A stretch of DNA of 64,000 bases from a virus, in IMG/VR virus record IMGVR_UViG_3300028654_000384, positions 62,001-126,000 of that record, one strand, 5' to 3'. How positions within the stretch are numbered: position 1 is the first letter of the stretch; each line of letters opens with the position of its first letter. The position numbers and the translations under genes were made by a program. This document shows, piece by piece, positions 15,892 to 23,711 of the stretch. A model generated the notes under the pieces. The model made no database searches. It saw nothing but the letters and a program-made list of their open reading frames with translations, and was not told the origin of the DNA.

Positions 15892-16980
15892 TCAGTCAGC
15901 CAGTCTTGACAGGTGCTCGTACACCAGCTCATCGATGATCTGCCTGGCCTCGTCAATGGGATCCCACGTCTGCGTGTGATCAAAGCCCAGCTTCTTGACC
16001 TTCAACTTGCCGTCGGGGTCACGGGTGACCTTGGCATCCTGGCCTGGGTTGAACCGCGTGTTGGTGGTGGGCCCGGGACCGTAGGCCTTGCCCTTGTAGC
16101 GGGTGTGGACGGGACGGTTGTTCTTGCGGCCGTAGATGCGGTAGGTGTCCTTCGACGCGCCGGGGGTACGGACGCTGTTGGCCGGGTCAGCCTTGGGTTT
16201 CTTGGCCCAATCGGGCTGTTCTGCCTTGGGACGGTCATATGTACCAGCGCTGGGTGGCTTGGCCCAATAAGGTTGTTCTGCCTTGGGCGGGGGTGGGCGA
16301 CCGGGTCGAGGTTTTTCGACATAGCCCTTCTTGCGCTTGTCATTGATCTGTGCCTGCGCCACGTGGACCGCCATGCCGTTTGCACTGTAATCCTCGGTAG
16401 TGGTTTGACCCGCTGAACCGATGCGGCCCCATCGCTTGGTGAGTTTATTACCACTAACGCTGATCTCCCAGAACTTGCTCGATGAACCACCCACGAATTC
16501 GAAGTAGCGAGGCTCTCTGAACCCGCTCTTTCGTTGCTCCTCCTGCGCTTTCTTCGCCGAGGCCTGGTCATTGTATGTTCCACCGGCCGATGCTGGTGGG
16601 GGTGGCTGCTTTTTCCACCATGCATCGCGCTCGTCGCGTTTGCTGGAATTCCATCCGTCTTGTGGCGGGGGAGGTGCTGCCTTGGGTGGTGCCGCATGGG
16701 CCTTCGCCGCCTTGGGATCTTCATAACCCTTGAATTCGGCGCCGAACCTGAACTTGTTGGTGGGGTTGAGCAGCCGATCCTTGGCATTGTTGATGTCGAC
16801 CATCTTGCCGTGGGCGTTGGGATCGCCTGCGTTGCGGTCGGGGTGGTGCTGGAGGGCCAACTTCTTCCATGCCGCCTTGATCTGATCCTCCGACGCACCC
16901 TTGGGCACCCCGAGGATATCATAGGCGTTGAGCAGGGCCTCTTGGATCAGGCGCCTGACCTCGTGGATGTTGAGCCTCAT
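15892..16980 (-). CDS. J-domain/WGR fusion protein with targeting-like helix
   Basis: 362 residues from the ATG at 16980. Residues 1-16 are MRLNIHEVRRLIQEALL, the shared N-terminal helix. Residues 18-75 are a J domain (AYDILGVPKGASEDQIK, ALQHHPDRN), with HPD intact. After a Pro/Ala linker, residues 145-215 match a WGR domain (FWEISVSGNKLTKRWGRIG). Pro-rich linkers and a basic segment follow. The C-terminus (IIDELVYEHLSRL) echoes the N-terminal helix. J domains stimulate Hsp70; WGR domains bind DNA ends in PARPs. I know of no characterised J-WGR fusion. A late-type promoter lies five bases upstream, so this is probably a late, possibly packaged protein. Confidence 0.85.
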   Translation of the reverse strand: MRLNIHEVRRLIQEALLNAYDILGVPKGASEDQIKAAWKKLALQHHPDRNAGDPNAHGKMVDINNAKDRLLNPTNKFRFGAEFKGYEDPKAAKAHAAPPKAAPPPPQDGWNSSKRDERDAWWKKQPPPPASAGGTYNDQASAKKAQEEQRKSGFREPRYFEFVGGSSSKFWEISVSGNKLTKRWGRIGSAGQTTTEDYSANGMAVHVAQAQINDKRKKGYVEKPRPGRPPPPKAEQPYWAKPPSAGTYDRPKAEQPDWAKKPKADPANSVRTPGASKDTYRIYGRKNNRPVHTRYKGKAYGPGPTTNTRFNPGQDAKVTRDPDGKLKVKKLGFDHTQTWDPIDEARQIIDELVYEHLSRLAD

Positions 16981-16985
16981 CACCG

Positions 16986-16991
16986 TAAATA
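16986..16991 (-). promoter_or_regulatory. Late-type hexamer TATTTA, 5 nt before the start at 16980
   Basis: On the minus strand TATTTA-CGGTG-ATG. It is back-to-back with the early-type hexamer at 17018 on the plus strand. Confidence 0.55.
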
Positions 16992-17017
16992 GGGGTGTAG
17001 ATGGGCGTGTGCGGGAG

Positions 17018-17023
17018 TAAAAT
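17018..17023 (+). promoter_or_regulatory. -10-like hexamer TAAAAT, 7 nt before the start at 17031
   Basis: TAAAAT-GAAGAGC-ATG; a weak TGTAGA lies 16 bases upstream. Supports the start at 17031. Confidence 0.5.
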
Positions 17024-17030
17024 GAAGAGC

Positions 17031-18344
17031 ATGAAGCGACTACTGGTGACGACGCAGTTGAGCAACTTTGTCGACGGTAAAGCAGATCTCGCTTGCGATA
17101 GCGGGTGGCAAATGTGCATCAACCGCATCCGCGAGATGCTACGATTGAACCCCAACCTCTACGTCGACATCATGGGACCCAATGAGGATCAGTTGGTGCA
17201 GCACCCCGCCGACGTCAATCCTGATCTGGTTGCGATGTACGGCGAGATCGACGTGCCACGATTGCGGTACATTGAGCACCCAATCGTCACCAGCGCGCTG
17301 ATCACCCGCTATGACTTCAAGTGGTCGGAGATCGCCGACTCAATGGGCCTCGAGGAACACAAGGCTGATGTCACCCAGCGCTATGACGCCGTCTATGTGA
17401 ATGATCCCATGCAGCTCCGCGCCTTCAAGGCCATGTTCCACGTCGTCGGGGGCTACCAACCCAAGTTCTTCGTGCACTCACACTTCGTCGACGTCCCCGA
17501 GGTCCCCAAGTTCCCAGCCGAAGCGTCGCTGTGGCTGGGCCAGTGCGAGGCCACGCTGAAGGCTGACTACAACTTCTGGCAGTGCGAGTCGGCGATGAAC
17601 CAGTTCTTCGACAGCATGGGCAAGTGGTTCGTGCAGGACGTGGTCGACGACGTGCGGGCTAAATCGCAAGCGTCTGATGACGGGTATTCGATTGCGGAGA
17701 TCACTTCGCCCATATGCCAAGCTAATCTACGGTTTACGGACGCTGAGTGGCGTGCCAAGACTAATGGTAAGGTGGTACTGTTCTTTCCCAATCGCATTAG
17801 CCAGAGTTCAAGTGATTACACGCGTGGTTGGTGGTTCACACATGAGTTCATGCCCAAACTTCGACAACGTCGCCAAGACTATGTCGTGGTGTGCGGTAAT
17901 CCTAACATGAAGCTGTCGAATGATGAACTCGTTCAATTATGTGGGCCTCATGGTTATGTTAAGCTGCACGATCACACGTTCAATCGTGATGAGTATAAGT
18001 ACGTTGCGTCACACAGTGACATTGTCGTAGCGCTGTATGATGCCAAGAGTGACGCGTACGGTGGGACGGCCTCTCGAGAATGCATTGAATTGGGGTGTGT
18101 ACCATGCTGGCCTTCTTGCAATGAATATTTGAGCCTTGCTCGAGAAGCAAGAGTTGAACACCTATTGGCCAAGTCTGACTTGTCTGATTTAGTAGACGTC
18201 GCAGACAATCTCATTGGTCTTGCGGGTTCATCATCTTTGCCATTGAAACAGTACAATGAACGATTGCGTGAAGTTGTACGTAGGCGCTGTTCGTTTGAAC
18301 AGACTGTTCCCACAATGATGAAAAAGATGGGTCTACTATGCTAA
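17031..18344 (+). CDS. GT-B-type glycosyltransferase
   Basis: 437 residues. The C-terminal half looks like a GT-B nucleotide-sugar domain: GKVVLFFPNRI, DYVVVCGNPNMKL, YKYVASHSDIVVALYDAKSD and GTASRECIELGCVPCWPSCNEY, where the Glu in RECIELG is in the position that binds the sugar nucleotide. The N-terminal half is less typical. Given dCMP hydroxymethylase and UDP-sugar enzymes in this window, one candidate substrate is hydroxymethylcytosine in DNA. Glycan or protein substrates are equally possible. Composition is GC-rich up to about 17660 and AT-rich after, continuing into the homing endonuclease. Confidence 0.7.
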   Translation: MKRLLVTTQLSNFVDGKADLACDSGWQMCINRIREMLRLNPNLYVDIMGPNEDQLVQHPADVNPDLVAMYGEIDVPRLRYIEHPIVTSALITRYDFKWSEIADSMGLEEHKADVTQRYDAVYVNDPMQLRAFKAMFHVVGGYQPKFFVHSHFVDVPEVPKFPAEASLWLGQCEATLKADYNFWQCESAMNQFFDSMGKWFVQDVVDDVRAKSQASDDGYSIAEITSPICQANLRFTDAEWRAKTNGKVVLFFPNRISQSSSDYTRGWWFTHEFMPKLRQRRQDYVVVCGNPNMKLSNDELVQLCGPHGYVKLHDHTFNRDEYKYVASHSDIVVALYDAKSDAYGGTASRECIELGCVPCWPSCNEYLSLAREARVEHLLAKSDLSDLVDVADNLIGLAGSSSLPLKQYNERLREVVRRRCSFEQTVPTMMKKMGLLC

Positions 18345-19363
18345 TTGAAGTTCTCGAAACATGGATCAAGACGCCTCGATACAAGAATCGTGGTAAACGA
18401 CGATTGTTAGCGATTGTTGCGTGTGATGCGTGCGGCAAACGTGAACAGCTACCATACATCAACGGAATGTGGGAGACTCGAAAACGCGTCTGTTCACCTG
18501 AGTGTGATACAAAACTACGATCTCGTGGTGGTGCGCTTTATGCAAGTATCACGGCGACGAACGTAGAGCGATATGGCGCAAAGTACGCATCAGCGACTGA
18601 TTTAGGAAAGCACAAACAGGAAGAGACAAATCTTAGAAAGTATGGATATAAGGCATCCTCACAATCACCTGAAGTTGAAGCTAAACGACTTAACACGTGT
18701 CTTTCTATGTATGGCGGACCTGCAGCAACAAGTGACGCGAACGTCAGAGCGAAAGTCAAGTTGACGTGTGATACCAAGTTTGGTGGTGGTGTGTTGCTCG
18801 ATGATGATATTCGAGAGCAATTCAACGCAACTATGGTAGAACGACATGGTGCACCGTGGGCAGCACAATCAGCAATCATTCTCGCTAAACAACATCAGAC
18901 CAACATTGAACGTTATGGAGTTGCGTTTCCATTCCACACAGATGAAGCGAAGTCAAGAGCACACTCACCCCAAGCGCTACTCAAACGCCATGAGACCATG
19001 AAGCGTAATGGCACATACAGGACTTCAAAGCCTGAAGACCGTCTCTATCAAGTTCTGTGTGAGATGTTTGATATAGACGACGTCGACCGCCAGACGCTCG
19101 TATACAAGTGGCCAATTGACTTCTACGCCAAGAGCATTGACACCTACGTACAGTACGACAGTTATTGGCATGGCGTCGGACGCGCAATCATTGAGGTCGC
19201 TGAACACAAGGTGCCTCGAGACGTCTCGATTCACAAGAAGATGCTGACTGACATCGCTCAGGATGCGTACTTCGCCGAACGTGGCATGCGGCTCATTCGT
19301 GTGCAGAGCCTGACGCCTGAACAGATTACCCCCGCGGCCATGCGTCGCATGGGCCTGCTGTGA
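18338..19363 (+). CDS. Large homing-endonuclease-like protein
   Basis: 341 residues. A CxxC...C...C zinc site near the start (CDACGKREQ, VCSPECDTK) is followed by repeated N-x-E-R-Y-G units (NVERYGAKYAS, NLRKYGYKASS, MVERHGAPWAA, NIERYGVAFPF). A C-terminal nuclease-like domain has KPEDRLYQVL, WPIDFYAKS, YVQYDSYWHG and a helical end. This layout matches a large class of phage homing endonucleases (DUF7487-like). The first two thirds are AT-rich. The start overlaps the glycosyltransferase stop. Confidence 0.75.
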   Translation: MLIEVLETWIKTPRYKNRGKRRLLAIVACDACGKREQLPYINGMWETRKRVCSPECDTKLRSRGGALYASITATNVERYGAKYASATDLGKHKQEETNLRKYGYKASSQSPEVEAKRLNTCLSMYGGPAATSDANVRAKVKLTCDTKFGGGVLLDDDIREQFNATMVERHGAPWAAQSAIILAKQHQTNIERYGVAFPFHTDEAKSRAHSPQALLKRHETMKRNGTYRTSKPEDRLYQVLCEMFDIDDVDRQTLVYKWPIDFYAKSIDTYVQYDSYWHGVGRAIIEVAEHKVPRDVSIHKKMLTDIAQDAYFAERGMRLIRVQSLTPEQITPAAMRRMGLL

Positions 19364-19364
19364 C

Positions 19365-19691
19365 ATGAAACCCGGTGACCTCATCGAGTGGGCGTACAAG
19401 TCGGACGGCAAAGTCGTTCACCCCCATGAAGAATTGTGGTCATCGATCGAGAAACGCTACGTGCCCATCGGCGGCCTACACCTGTTCGTCAGCAATGTTG
19501 ACGGCACCCTGACATGGCTGCCTCTGGGTGAGAATTGTAAGGGGTTGCTCCACGCGCGCGAGGCTGATACGATGGCCAGGTCGGGCCGGTCGTTCGCGAC
19601 GAGCGGTTGCTCCACGCGCGCGAGGCTGATACCGACCTGTACGGCGAGTGGTGCGACGACGAAGTCGGTTGCTCCACGCGCGCGAGGCTGA
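19365..19691 (+). CDS. MKPGDLI-family small protein, 3' end carrying repeats
   Basis: 108 residues. The first 70 match two later genes (24293, 24550): MKPGDLIEWAY, YVPIGG, H-L, VDG-LTWL-L. Paralogues continue with an L-x-A-x-E-x-D segment that here is the first copy of a 28-bp direct repeat. The last 40 residues run through repeats two and three in other frames, so the native C-terminus is probably lost. Function unknown; the fold is likely a small beta barrel. Confidence 0.65.
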   Translation: MKPGDLIEWAYKSDGKVVHPHEELWSSIEKRYVPIGGLHLFVSNVDGTLTWLPLGENCKGLLHAREADTMARSGRSFATSGCSTRARLIPTCTASGATTKSVAPRARG

Positions 19692-19694
19692 TAC
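19543..19694. repeat. CRISPR-like triplicate: three perfect 28-bp repeats, two unique 34-bp spacers
   Basis: Perfect copies start at 19543, 19605 and 19667, exactly 62 bp apart. The unit runs GGTTGCTCCACGCG to CGCGAGGCTGATAC and has an inner dyad (CCACGCG/CGCGAGG with one mismatch). The two 34-bp spacers are unrelated to each other. In reverse orientation the unit has the GT...CGCG...GGAG-AACC look of type I-E repeats. Against CRISPR origin, copy one encodes LLHAREAD, homologous to coding sequence of two paralogues, and no cas gene is in the window. Confidence 0.85.
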
Positions 19695-19743
19695 GGTAGG
19701 CGTGCCGAGACGTCGCCGATTGTACCCACGCCTGTACCACACC

Positions 19744-19771
19744 TGAACACTGATCTCTCATGTGGTACAGT
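19744..19771 (+). promoter_or_regulatory. Early-type promoter TGAACA-N16-TACAGT
   Basis: Spacer 16; seven bases (CTAACCC) then ATG at 19779. Confidence 0.65.
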
Positions 19772-19778
19772 CTAACCC

Positions 19779-20735
19779 ATGACCGAACGGGTATTGATCA
19801 CGGGCGCGGCGGGTTTCATCGGCTCAAACCTGGTCACCCGGTGCCTGGCCGAAGGGTGGGTCGTCCGCGGCGTCGACGACATGAGCAGTGGCCACCGAGA
19901 ACTGCTGCACCCCGCCTTTAATACTGGTAGCCTGTTGATCGGCGACTTTGCCGCTGATTTCGTCCTCAACTCGATCAGGGCACAGGCCTTCGACGTCGTC
20001 ATTCACCTGGCGGCGACGCCCCGCGTCAGCTATTCCGTCGAACACCCGCTGGAAACGCACGACAACAACGTCACCAAGACGCTGAAGTTGCTCGACGCCT
20101 GCACGGGCAACGTCAAACGCTTCGTCTTCGCCAGCTCCAGTGCCGTCTATGGTGGCGCGCTGGAGCTGCCCACTCCCGAGACGGCACCCAAGGAACCCAA
20201 GTCGCCCTATGCACTCCAGAAGTCGATCATTGAGGACTACCTGAAGTTGTACAGCAACCTCTACGGCCTCGACAGCGCTTGCCTGCGGTTCTTCAACGTC
20301 TTCGGCCCGGGCCAGTTGGGTAGCAATCCCTATGCGACGGCGATCGCGGCGTGGCTGACAGCGATCAAGCGCGGCGAGCCCATGCGCAGCGACGGTGACG
20401 GCTTTCAAAGCCGCGACATGTGCTACGTCGACAACGTCACTGATGCCTGTGCCAAGGCGGTGCAGAGCAAGGTACCCCTGATGGGAGCGTGTTACAACGT
20501 GGCCTGCGGCGACAATGTCTCCAACAACGACATCTTGGCGGTGTTGCGGGCCCATTACCCAGAGGCGACCGTCGTCAATGCGCCGGCTCGACGGGGCGAC
20601 GTGATGCACACCATGGCCGACGTGTCGAAGGCCCAGCAACAGTTGGGCTACGTGCCGCTGGTCAAGTTCTGGCCGGGCCTCATCAAGACGATGATGTGGT
20701 ACGAGCGTGAGTGGGAACAGATCAGGAGCCTGTGA
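19779..20735 (+). CDS. UDP-sugar 4-epimerase-like SDR
   Basis: 318 residues. Rossmann motif GAAGFIGSN, Ser in FASSSAVYGG, and YALQK as the Tyr-x-x-x-Lys pair. RFFNVFGPGQ and the overall layout fit GalE/WbpP-type UDP-hexose or UDP-GlcNAc 4-epimerases. Some members also interconvert UDP-xylose and UDP-arabinose, of interest because a UDP-xylose-synthase-like enzyme is encoded at 3968. Substrate cannot be fixed from sequence alone. Confidence 0.85.
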   Translation: MTERVLITGAAGFIGSNLVTRCLAEGWVVRGVDDMSSGHRELLHPAFNTGSLLIGDFAADFVLNSIRAQAFDVVIHLAATPRVSYSVEHPLETHDNNVTKTLKLLDACTGNVKRFVFASSSAVYGGALELPTPETAPKEPKSPYALQKSIIEDYLKLYSNLYGLDSACLRFFNVFGPGQLGSNPYATAIAAWLTAIKRGEPMRSDGDGFQSRDMCYVDNVTDACAKAVQSKVPLMGACYNVACGDNVSNNDILAVLRAHYPEATVVNAPARRGDVMHTMADVSKAQQQLGYVPLVKFWPGLIKTMMWYEREWEQIRSL

Positions 20736-20932
20736 TGAAGATCACCTTGACGGCCGATGAAGTGCGCGAGGCCTGCGCGATGTACGTCCGCAGCAAGTAC
20801 GAAAATTTGCGGGGTGCAACTCTGGCGGTGCAACTGCACCGTCGTCAACTGACGCCGCAGGAGGAATTCGACGCCTCGCACGGCTACGTCAACGACATGA
20901 CGGACCGCGTTGAAGCCGTGGTGGACGCATGA
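20735..20932 (+). CDS. Small hypothetical protein
   Basis: 65 residues from the ATG overlapping the epimerase stop. Helical and charged (MKITLTADEVREACAMYV, LTPQEEFDASHGYVNDM). No function recognised; translationally coupled to its neighbours. Confidence 0.6.
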   Translation: MKITLTADEVREACAMYVRSKYENLRGATLAVQLHRRQLTPQEEFDASHGYVNDMTDRVEAVVDA

Positions 20933-21162
20933 GCAATGTCAGGTCAGTCGCAGATTACCATGCAAATCACGCAATTGAAGCACTCAAAGTGCTCATTGAG
21001 TCAACGCCTGAAGGCGAGTTCGTAGATATCCCACAAACACGTCAACAGCTCGAACAGATGCGTCAAAAATTGATCGGCATCGAACACATGAAGGATAGCG
21101 TCGCATACATCGATTATCAACTTGAACAGGGTGATTTGGGAAGGGTACGATTCGCAACATGA
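20929..21162 (+). CDS. Small helical hypothetical protein
   Basis: 77 residues, mainly helical with a likely coiled coil (RQQLEQMRQKLIGIEHMKD). AT-richer than its neighbours. Overlaps both flanking genes by four bases, so it belongs to the same operon as the hydroxymethylase. Confidence 0.6.
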   Translation: MSNVRSVADYHANHAIEALKVLIESTPEGEFVDIPQTRQQLEQMRQKLIGIEHMKDSVAYIDYQLEQGDLGRVRFAT

Positions 21163-21914
21163 TTACTAACACCGTCTCTGACATGCGACTGGAGCTGGCA
21201 CGTCACCTCGCTGACCAGCGCTTCACCAGCGTCAACCGTGAGGCGTCAATGACGTCGCTGGTCGGCGCCAAGACGATCGAACTGTGTGGTGTCAACTTCA
21301 TCGCCGACCAAGAAGTGCTGTTCGGCAAGCTGAACCACGATTACCTCAAGCGTGAGGAACAGTGGTACCAGTCAATGTCGTGCAGCGTTGATGACTTTCC
21401 GGGTGGCGCCCCCGCGGTGTGGGAGGCAATCGCCTCGAGGGATGGACTGGTCAACTCAAACTACGGCTACCTCATCCGTCACTCCGACAATGGTTATCAG
21501 TTCGACCACGTCGTTAACGAGTTACGAAGGAACCCGGAGTCCCGCCGAGCGGTGATGATCTACACCCGGCCGTCGATGTGGGTCGACTACAATAAGGGTG
21601 GGCGCTCTGACTTCGTCTGCACCAACACGGTGCAGTACCTGATCCGCGACGGTTCGGTGAGTGCTGTGGTGAATATGCGCTCACAAGATTCACACATCGG
21701 ATATAAGAACGATCGCGAATGGCAGCGATTGACGCTCAACGCCGTCGCTGATGCGGTGGGAGTACCAGCGGGCGTGCTGATGTGGCAGGTGGGGTCGCTC
21801 CATGTCTACCAACGTGACTTCTACCTCGTCGATCACTTCATCAAGACGCGTGAAGTCAACATCACCAAGGCGCAGTACCGTGAACTGTATCCCACGTCGC
21901 CGTATAATGAGTGA
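21159..21914 (+). CDS. 42: dCMP hydroxymethylase (T4 gp42-like)
   Basis: 251 residues, thymidylate-synthase fold, close to T4 gene 42 along its length: KTIELCGVNFIADQ, NSNYGYLI, RRNPESRRAVMIYTRPSM, DFVCTNTVQYLIRDG with the catalytic Cys, and VGSLHVYQRDFYLVDH. At the base-recognition position thymidylate synthases have Asn; here NDREWQ places Asp, as in dCMP hydroxymethylases. The enzyme makes 5-hydroxymethyl-dCMP from dCMP with methylene-tetrahydrofolate. The phage DNA therefore probably contains hydroxymethylcytosine. Overlaps the previous gene by four bases. Confidence 0.9.
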   Translation: MITNTVSDMRLELARHLADQRFTSVNREASMTSLVGAKTIELCGVNFIADQEVLFGKLNHDYLKREEQWYQSMSCSVDDFPGGAPAVWEAIASRDGLVNSNYGYLIRHSDNGYQFDHVVNELRRNPESRRAVMIYTRPSMWVDYNKGGRSDFVCTNTVQYLIRDGSVSAVVNMRSQDSHIGYKNDREWQRLTLNAVADAVGVPAGVLMWQVGSLHVYQRDFYLVDHFIKTREVNITKAQYRELYPTSPYNE

Positions 21915-21930
21915 AGGAGCAACACCGAAA

Positions 21931-22497
21931 ATGACATGCATCGTTGGCGTCGCGAAGGGCAACACGGTCTGGTTGGGCGGCGATAGTGCCGCGACGGGCG
22001 GGAACATGAATCGCACCATCATCAAGGATCCCAAGGTCTTCGTCCGCGGCGAGCTAGCCTTCGGCGTCTGCGGCCTACCTAAGGTGATGGACGCCGTGGC
22101 CCATGGCATCGAAATGCCCCAGCAACAAGGTGATACAAGCGATCGGACCTTTCTGGTCAATGAGCTGGTGCCGGCCCTCCGCGCGGGGCTCAAGCGCCTT
22201 GATTGTACCGCCAAAGACCCGCAATTCGGCACCGTCTTCATGGGAGGCATGTTGATCGGCTACCGAGGTGTCATCTATGAGTTGCAGGGCAATTTTCAAC
22301 TGTGTACCTGCGCTGAAGGCTTTGCCTCGGTCGGCTCGGGCTCGCCCTTCGCCAAGGGCGCCCTCCATGCGTCGAATGGCAAGGGCAGTCCCCGCAAGCG
22401 GATCCTCAACGCCCTCGAGTGCGCGACAAAGGGCAATGCGGGCGTCGCCCCACCCTTTGTCATCGTCAGTGTCAAGCAGAAAAGGAAGTGGCTGTAA
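21931..22497 (+). CDS. Proteasome-beta-like Ntn hydrolase, copy 1
   Basis: 188 residues from ATG-ACA-TGC. After Met removal Thr1 would be N-terminal: T-C-I-V-G, with GGDSAATGG giving Asp17 and DPKVF giving a Lys near position 33, the proteasome/HslV catalytic trio. FGVCGLPKVMDAV and ASVGSGSPFAKGAL match conserved beta-subunit strands. No propeptide. A start at 21907 would add eight residues and bury Thr1, so I prefer 21931. A paralogue follows two bases downstream. Target unknown. Confidence 0.8.
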   Translation: MTCIVGVAKGNTVWLGGDSAATGGNMNRTIIKDPKVFVRGELAFGVCGLPKVMDAVAHGIEMPQQQGDTSDRTFLVNELVPALRAGLKRLDCTAKDPQFGTVFMGGMLIGYRGVIYELQGNFQLCTCAEGFASVGSGSPFAKGALHASNGKGSPRKRILNALECATKGNAGVAPPFVIVSVKQKRKWL

Positions 22498-22499
22498 GC

Positions 22500-23081
22500 A
22501 TGACCTGCGTCGTTGGGTTGGAAGATCACGGCATCATCTACGTCGGTGCGGACAGTGCGGGCATCGACTCTCACTCGTTGAGCATCGTCGGCCGCGCCGA
22601 CGAGAAGGTCTTCGTCACCGATGACGGCGACTTCATCATGGGCTTTGCGGGCTCTTTCCGCATCGGTCAGCTGCTGCGCTATGCCCTCGTCACCCCTGAT
22701 CAACCGGGCCGCATGGATGACATGGCCTACATGGTCACCGACTTCATCGACGCCGTGCGCGCAATGCAGCACGACAAAGGCGCGCGAGAGAAGAAGGACG
22801 AACTTGAACAGCACGAGGCCTCGTTCATCGTCGGGTATCGAGGTCACCTCTATGTCATCGAGAGCGACTACCAGGTGGGTCGACCCATCGACAACTATGC
22901 CGCGATCGGTTGTGGAGCTGACATGGCCTTGGGTGCCATGTACGCGACCAAGAAGCTGAAGATGAAGCCTGAAGAGCGATTGATGTTGGCGCTGCAGGCG
23001 GCCGCAGAGTTTAGCGCCGGCGTCAGGCCACCCTTTCACATCCTGAAGCTCGAACCTCCTGTTGTTGACGAGGCAAAGTAG
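22500..23081 (+). CDS. Proteasome-beta-like Ntn hydrolase, copy 2
   Basis: 193 residues beginning M-T-C-V-V-G. Thr1, Asp17 in VGADSAG and Lys35 in DEKVF are all present; GFAGSFRIGQLL and AIGCGADMALGAMYA match the beta-subunit core. It differs from copy 1 over most of its length, so this is an old duplication. Tandem pairs could form a mixed ring or act separately. No unfoldase ATPase is visible nearby. The start is set by homology to copy 1; earlier in-frame codons lie inside copy 1. Confidence 0.8.
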   Translation: MTCVVGLEDHGIIYVGADSAGIDSHSLSIVGRADEKVFVTDDGDFIMGFAGSFRIGQLLRYALVTPDQPGRMDDMAYMVTDFIDAVRAMQHDKGAREKKDELEQHEASFIVGYRGHLYVIESDYQVGRPIDNYAAIGCGADMALGAMYATKKLKMKPEERLMLALQAAAEFSAGVRPPFHILKLEPPVVDEAK

Positions 23082-23090
23082 GAGAACACC

Positions 23091-23405
23091 ATGGGCGCAC
23101 ACCTGATCAATGGTGAGTTTCAAAGCGACAAATATCCGACGTGTCCCCGGGGAAAGGTGCCATTGAGCGTCAAGGATCCGACGGCACAAGACCTGCTGTG
23201 GGAGTACGCGCAGCGTCGCCGCGCAGTTGATGCCGAGTTTGCTGACGATCTGGAGACGGCGCTGCGCGCGTGTGGTTATGAGCCCAGGGGCATCACTAGG
23301 ATTTCAAAGTCCGATGCCGAATACTTGCGAGGCGAGCCTTCACCACTGAAAATTCTGATCCCAAATTCTATTGAAGAAGACGACCCGCCTGAAAGTGAGG
23401 AGTGA
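23091..23405 (+). CDS. Conserved phage-type hypothetical protein
   Basis: 104 residues. HLINGEFQSDKYPTCPRGKVPLSVKD and DLLWEYAQRRRAVDAEF look like a small protein I associate with phage nucleotide-metabolism clusters; no function known to me. AGGAGAACACC precedes the ATG. Acidic tail. Confidence 0.7.
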   Translation: MGAHLINGEFQSDKYPTCPRGKVPLSVKDPTAQDLLWEYAQRRRAVDAEFADDLETALRACGYEPRGITRISKSDAEYLRGEPSPLKILIPNSIEEDDPPESEE

Positions 23406-23407
23406 AC

Positions 23408-23710
23408 ATGACATCGAGAGACTTCTGCTACTGGCTCCAGGGCTTCTTGGAGCTCCGCGATGCAGGTTACTCGGGTACGAACATCTCGCTGACCCACGAA
23501 CAGCTCGACTGCATCAAGCGTCACCTGGCGATGGTGTTCAAGCACGAGATTGACCCGAGCATGGGTGATGAGGCTCACCGTGACGAGCTGCAGGACATCC
23601 ACGACGACGATGCGACTGCCAAGCAACCCATTAGACCCAAACGCGTGAACGTCTCCGTCCTCGACCAGCGCGGTCCCACGTTCGATCCCAACGTCAGGTT
23701 GATGTGCTGA
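23408..23710 (+). CDS. Conserved phage-type hypothetical protein
   Basis: 100 residues. The N-terminus (DFCYWLQGFLELRDAG) is a pattern often seen in small phage proteins. GAGGAGTGAAC provides the ribosome site for this ATG; an in-frame GTG lies six bases upstream. Function unknown. Confidence 0.7.
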   Translation: MTSRDFCYWLQGFLELRDAGYSGTNISLTHEQLDCIKRHLAMVFKHEIDPSMGDEAHRDELQDIHDDDATAKQPIRPKRVNVSVLDQRGPTFDPNVRLMC

Positions 23711-23711
23711 G

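Noticed and set aside
19543-19694. Calling the repeats a definite CRISPR array
   Set aside because: Only three repeats, no cas genes, no clear leader, and copy one is homologous to coding sequence of paralogues. Recorded as CRISPR-like instead.
19489-19761. Minus-strand frames rich in RARGAT/SLARVEQP across the repeats
   Set aside because: Such peptides are the usual false translation of CRISPR-like repeats, not a gene.
21159-21914. Thymidylate synthase
   Set aside because: The fold is the same, but the base-recognition position is Asp (NDREWQ) rather than Asn and the whole protein follows T4 gp42.
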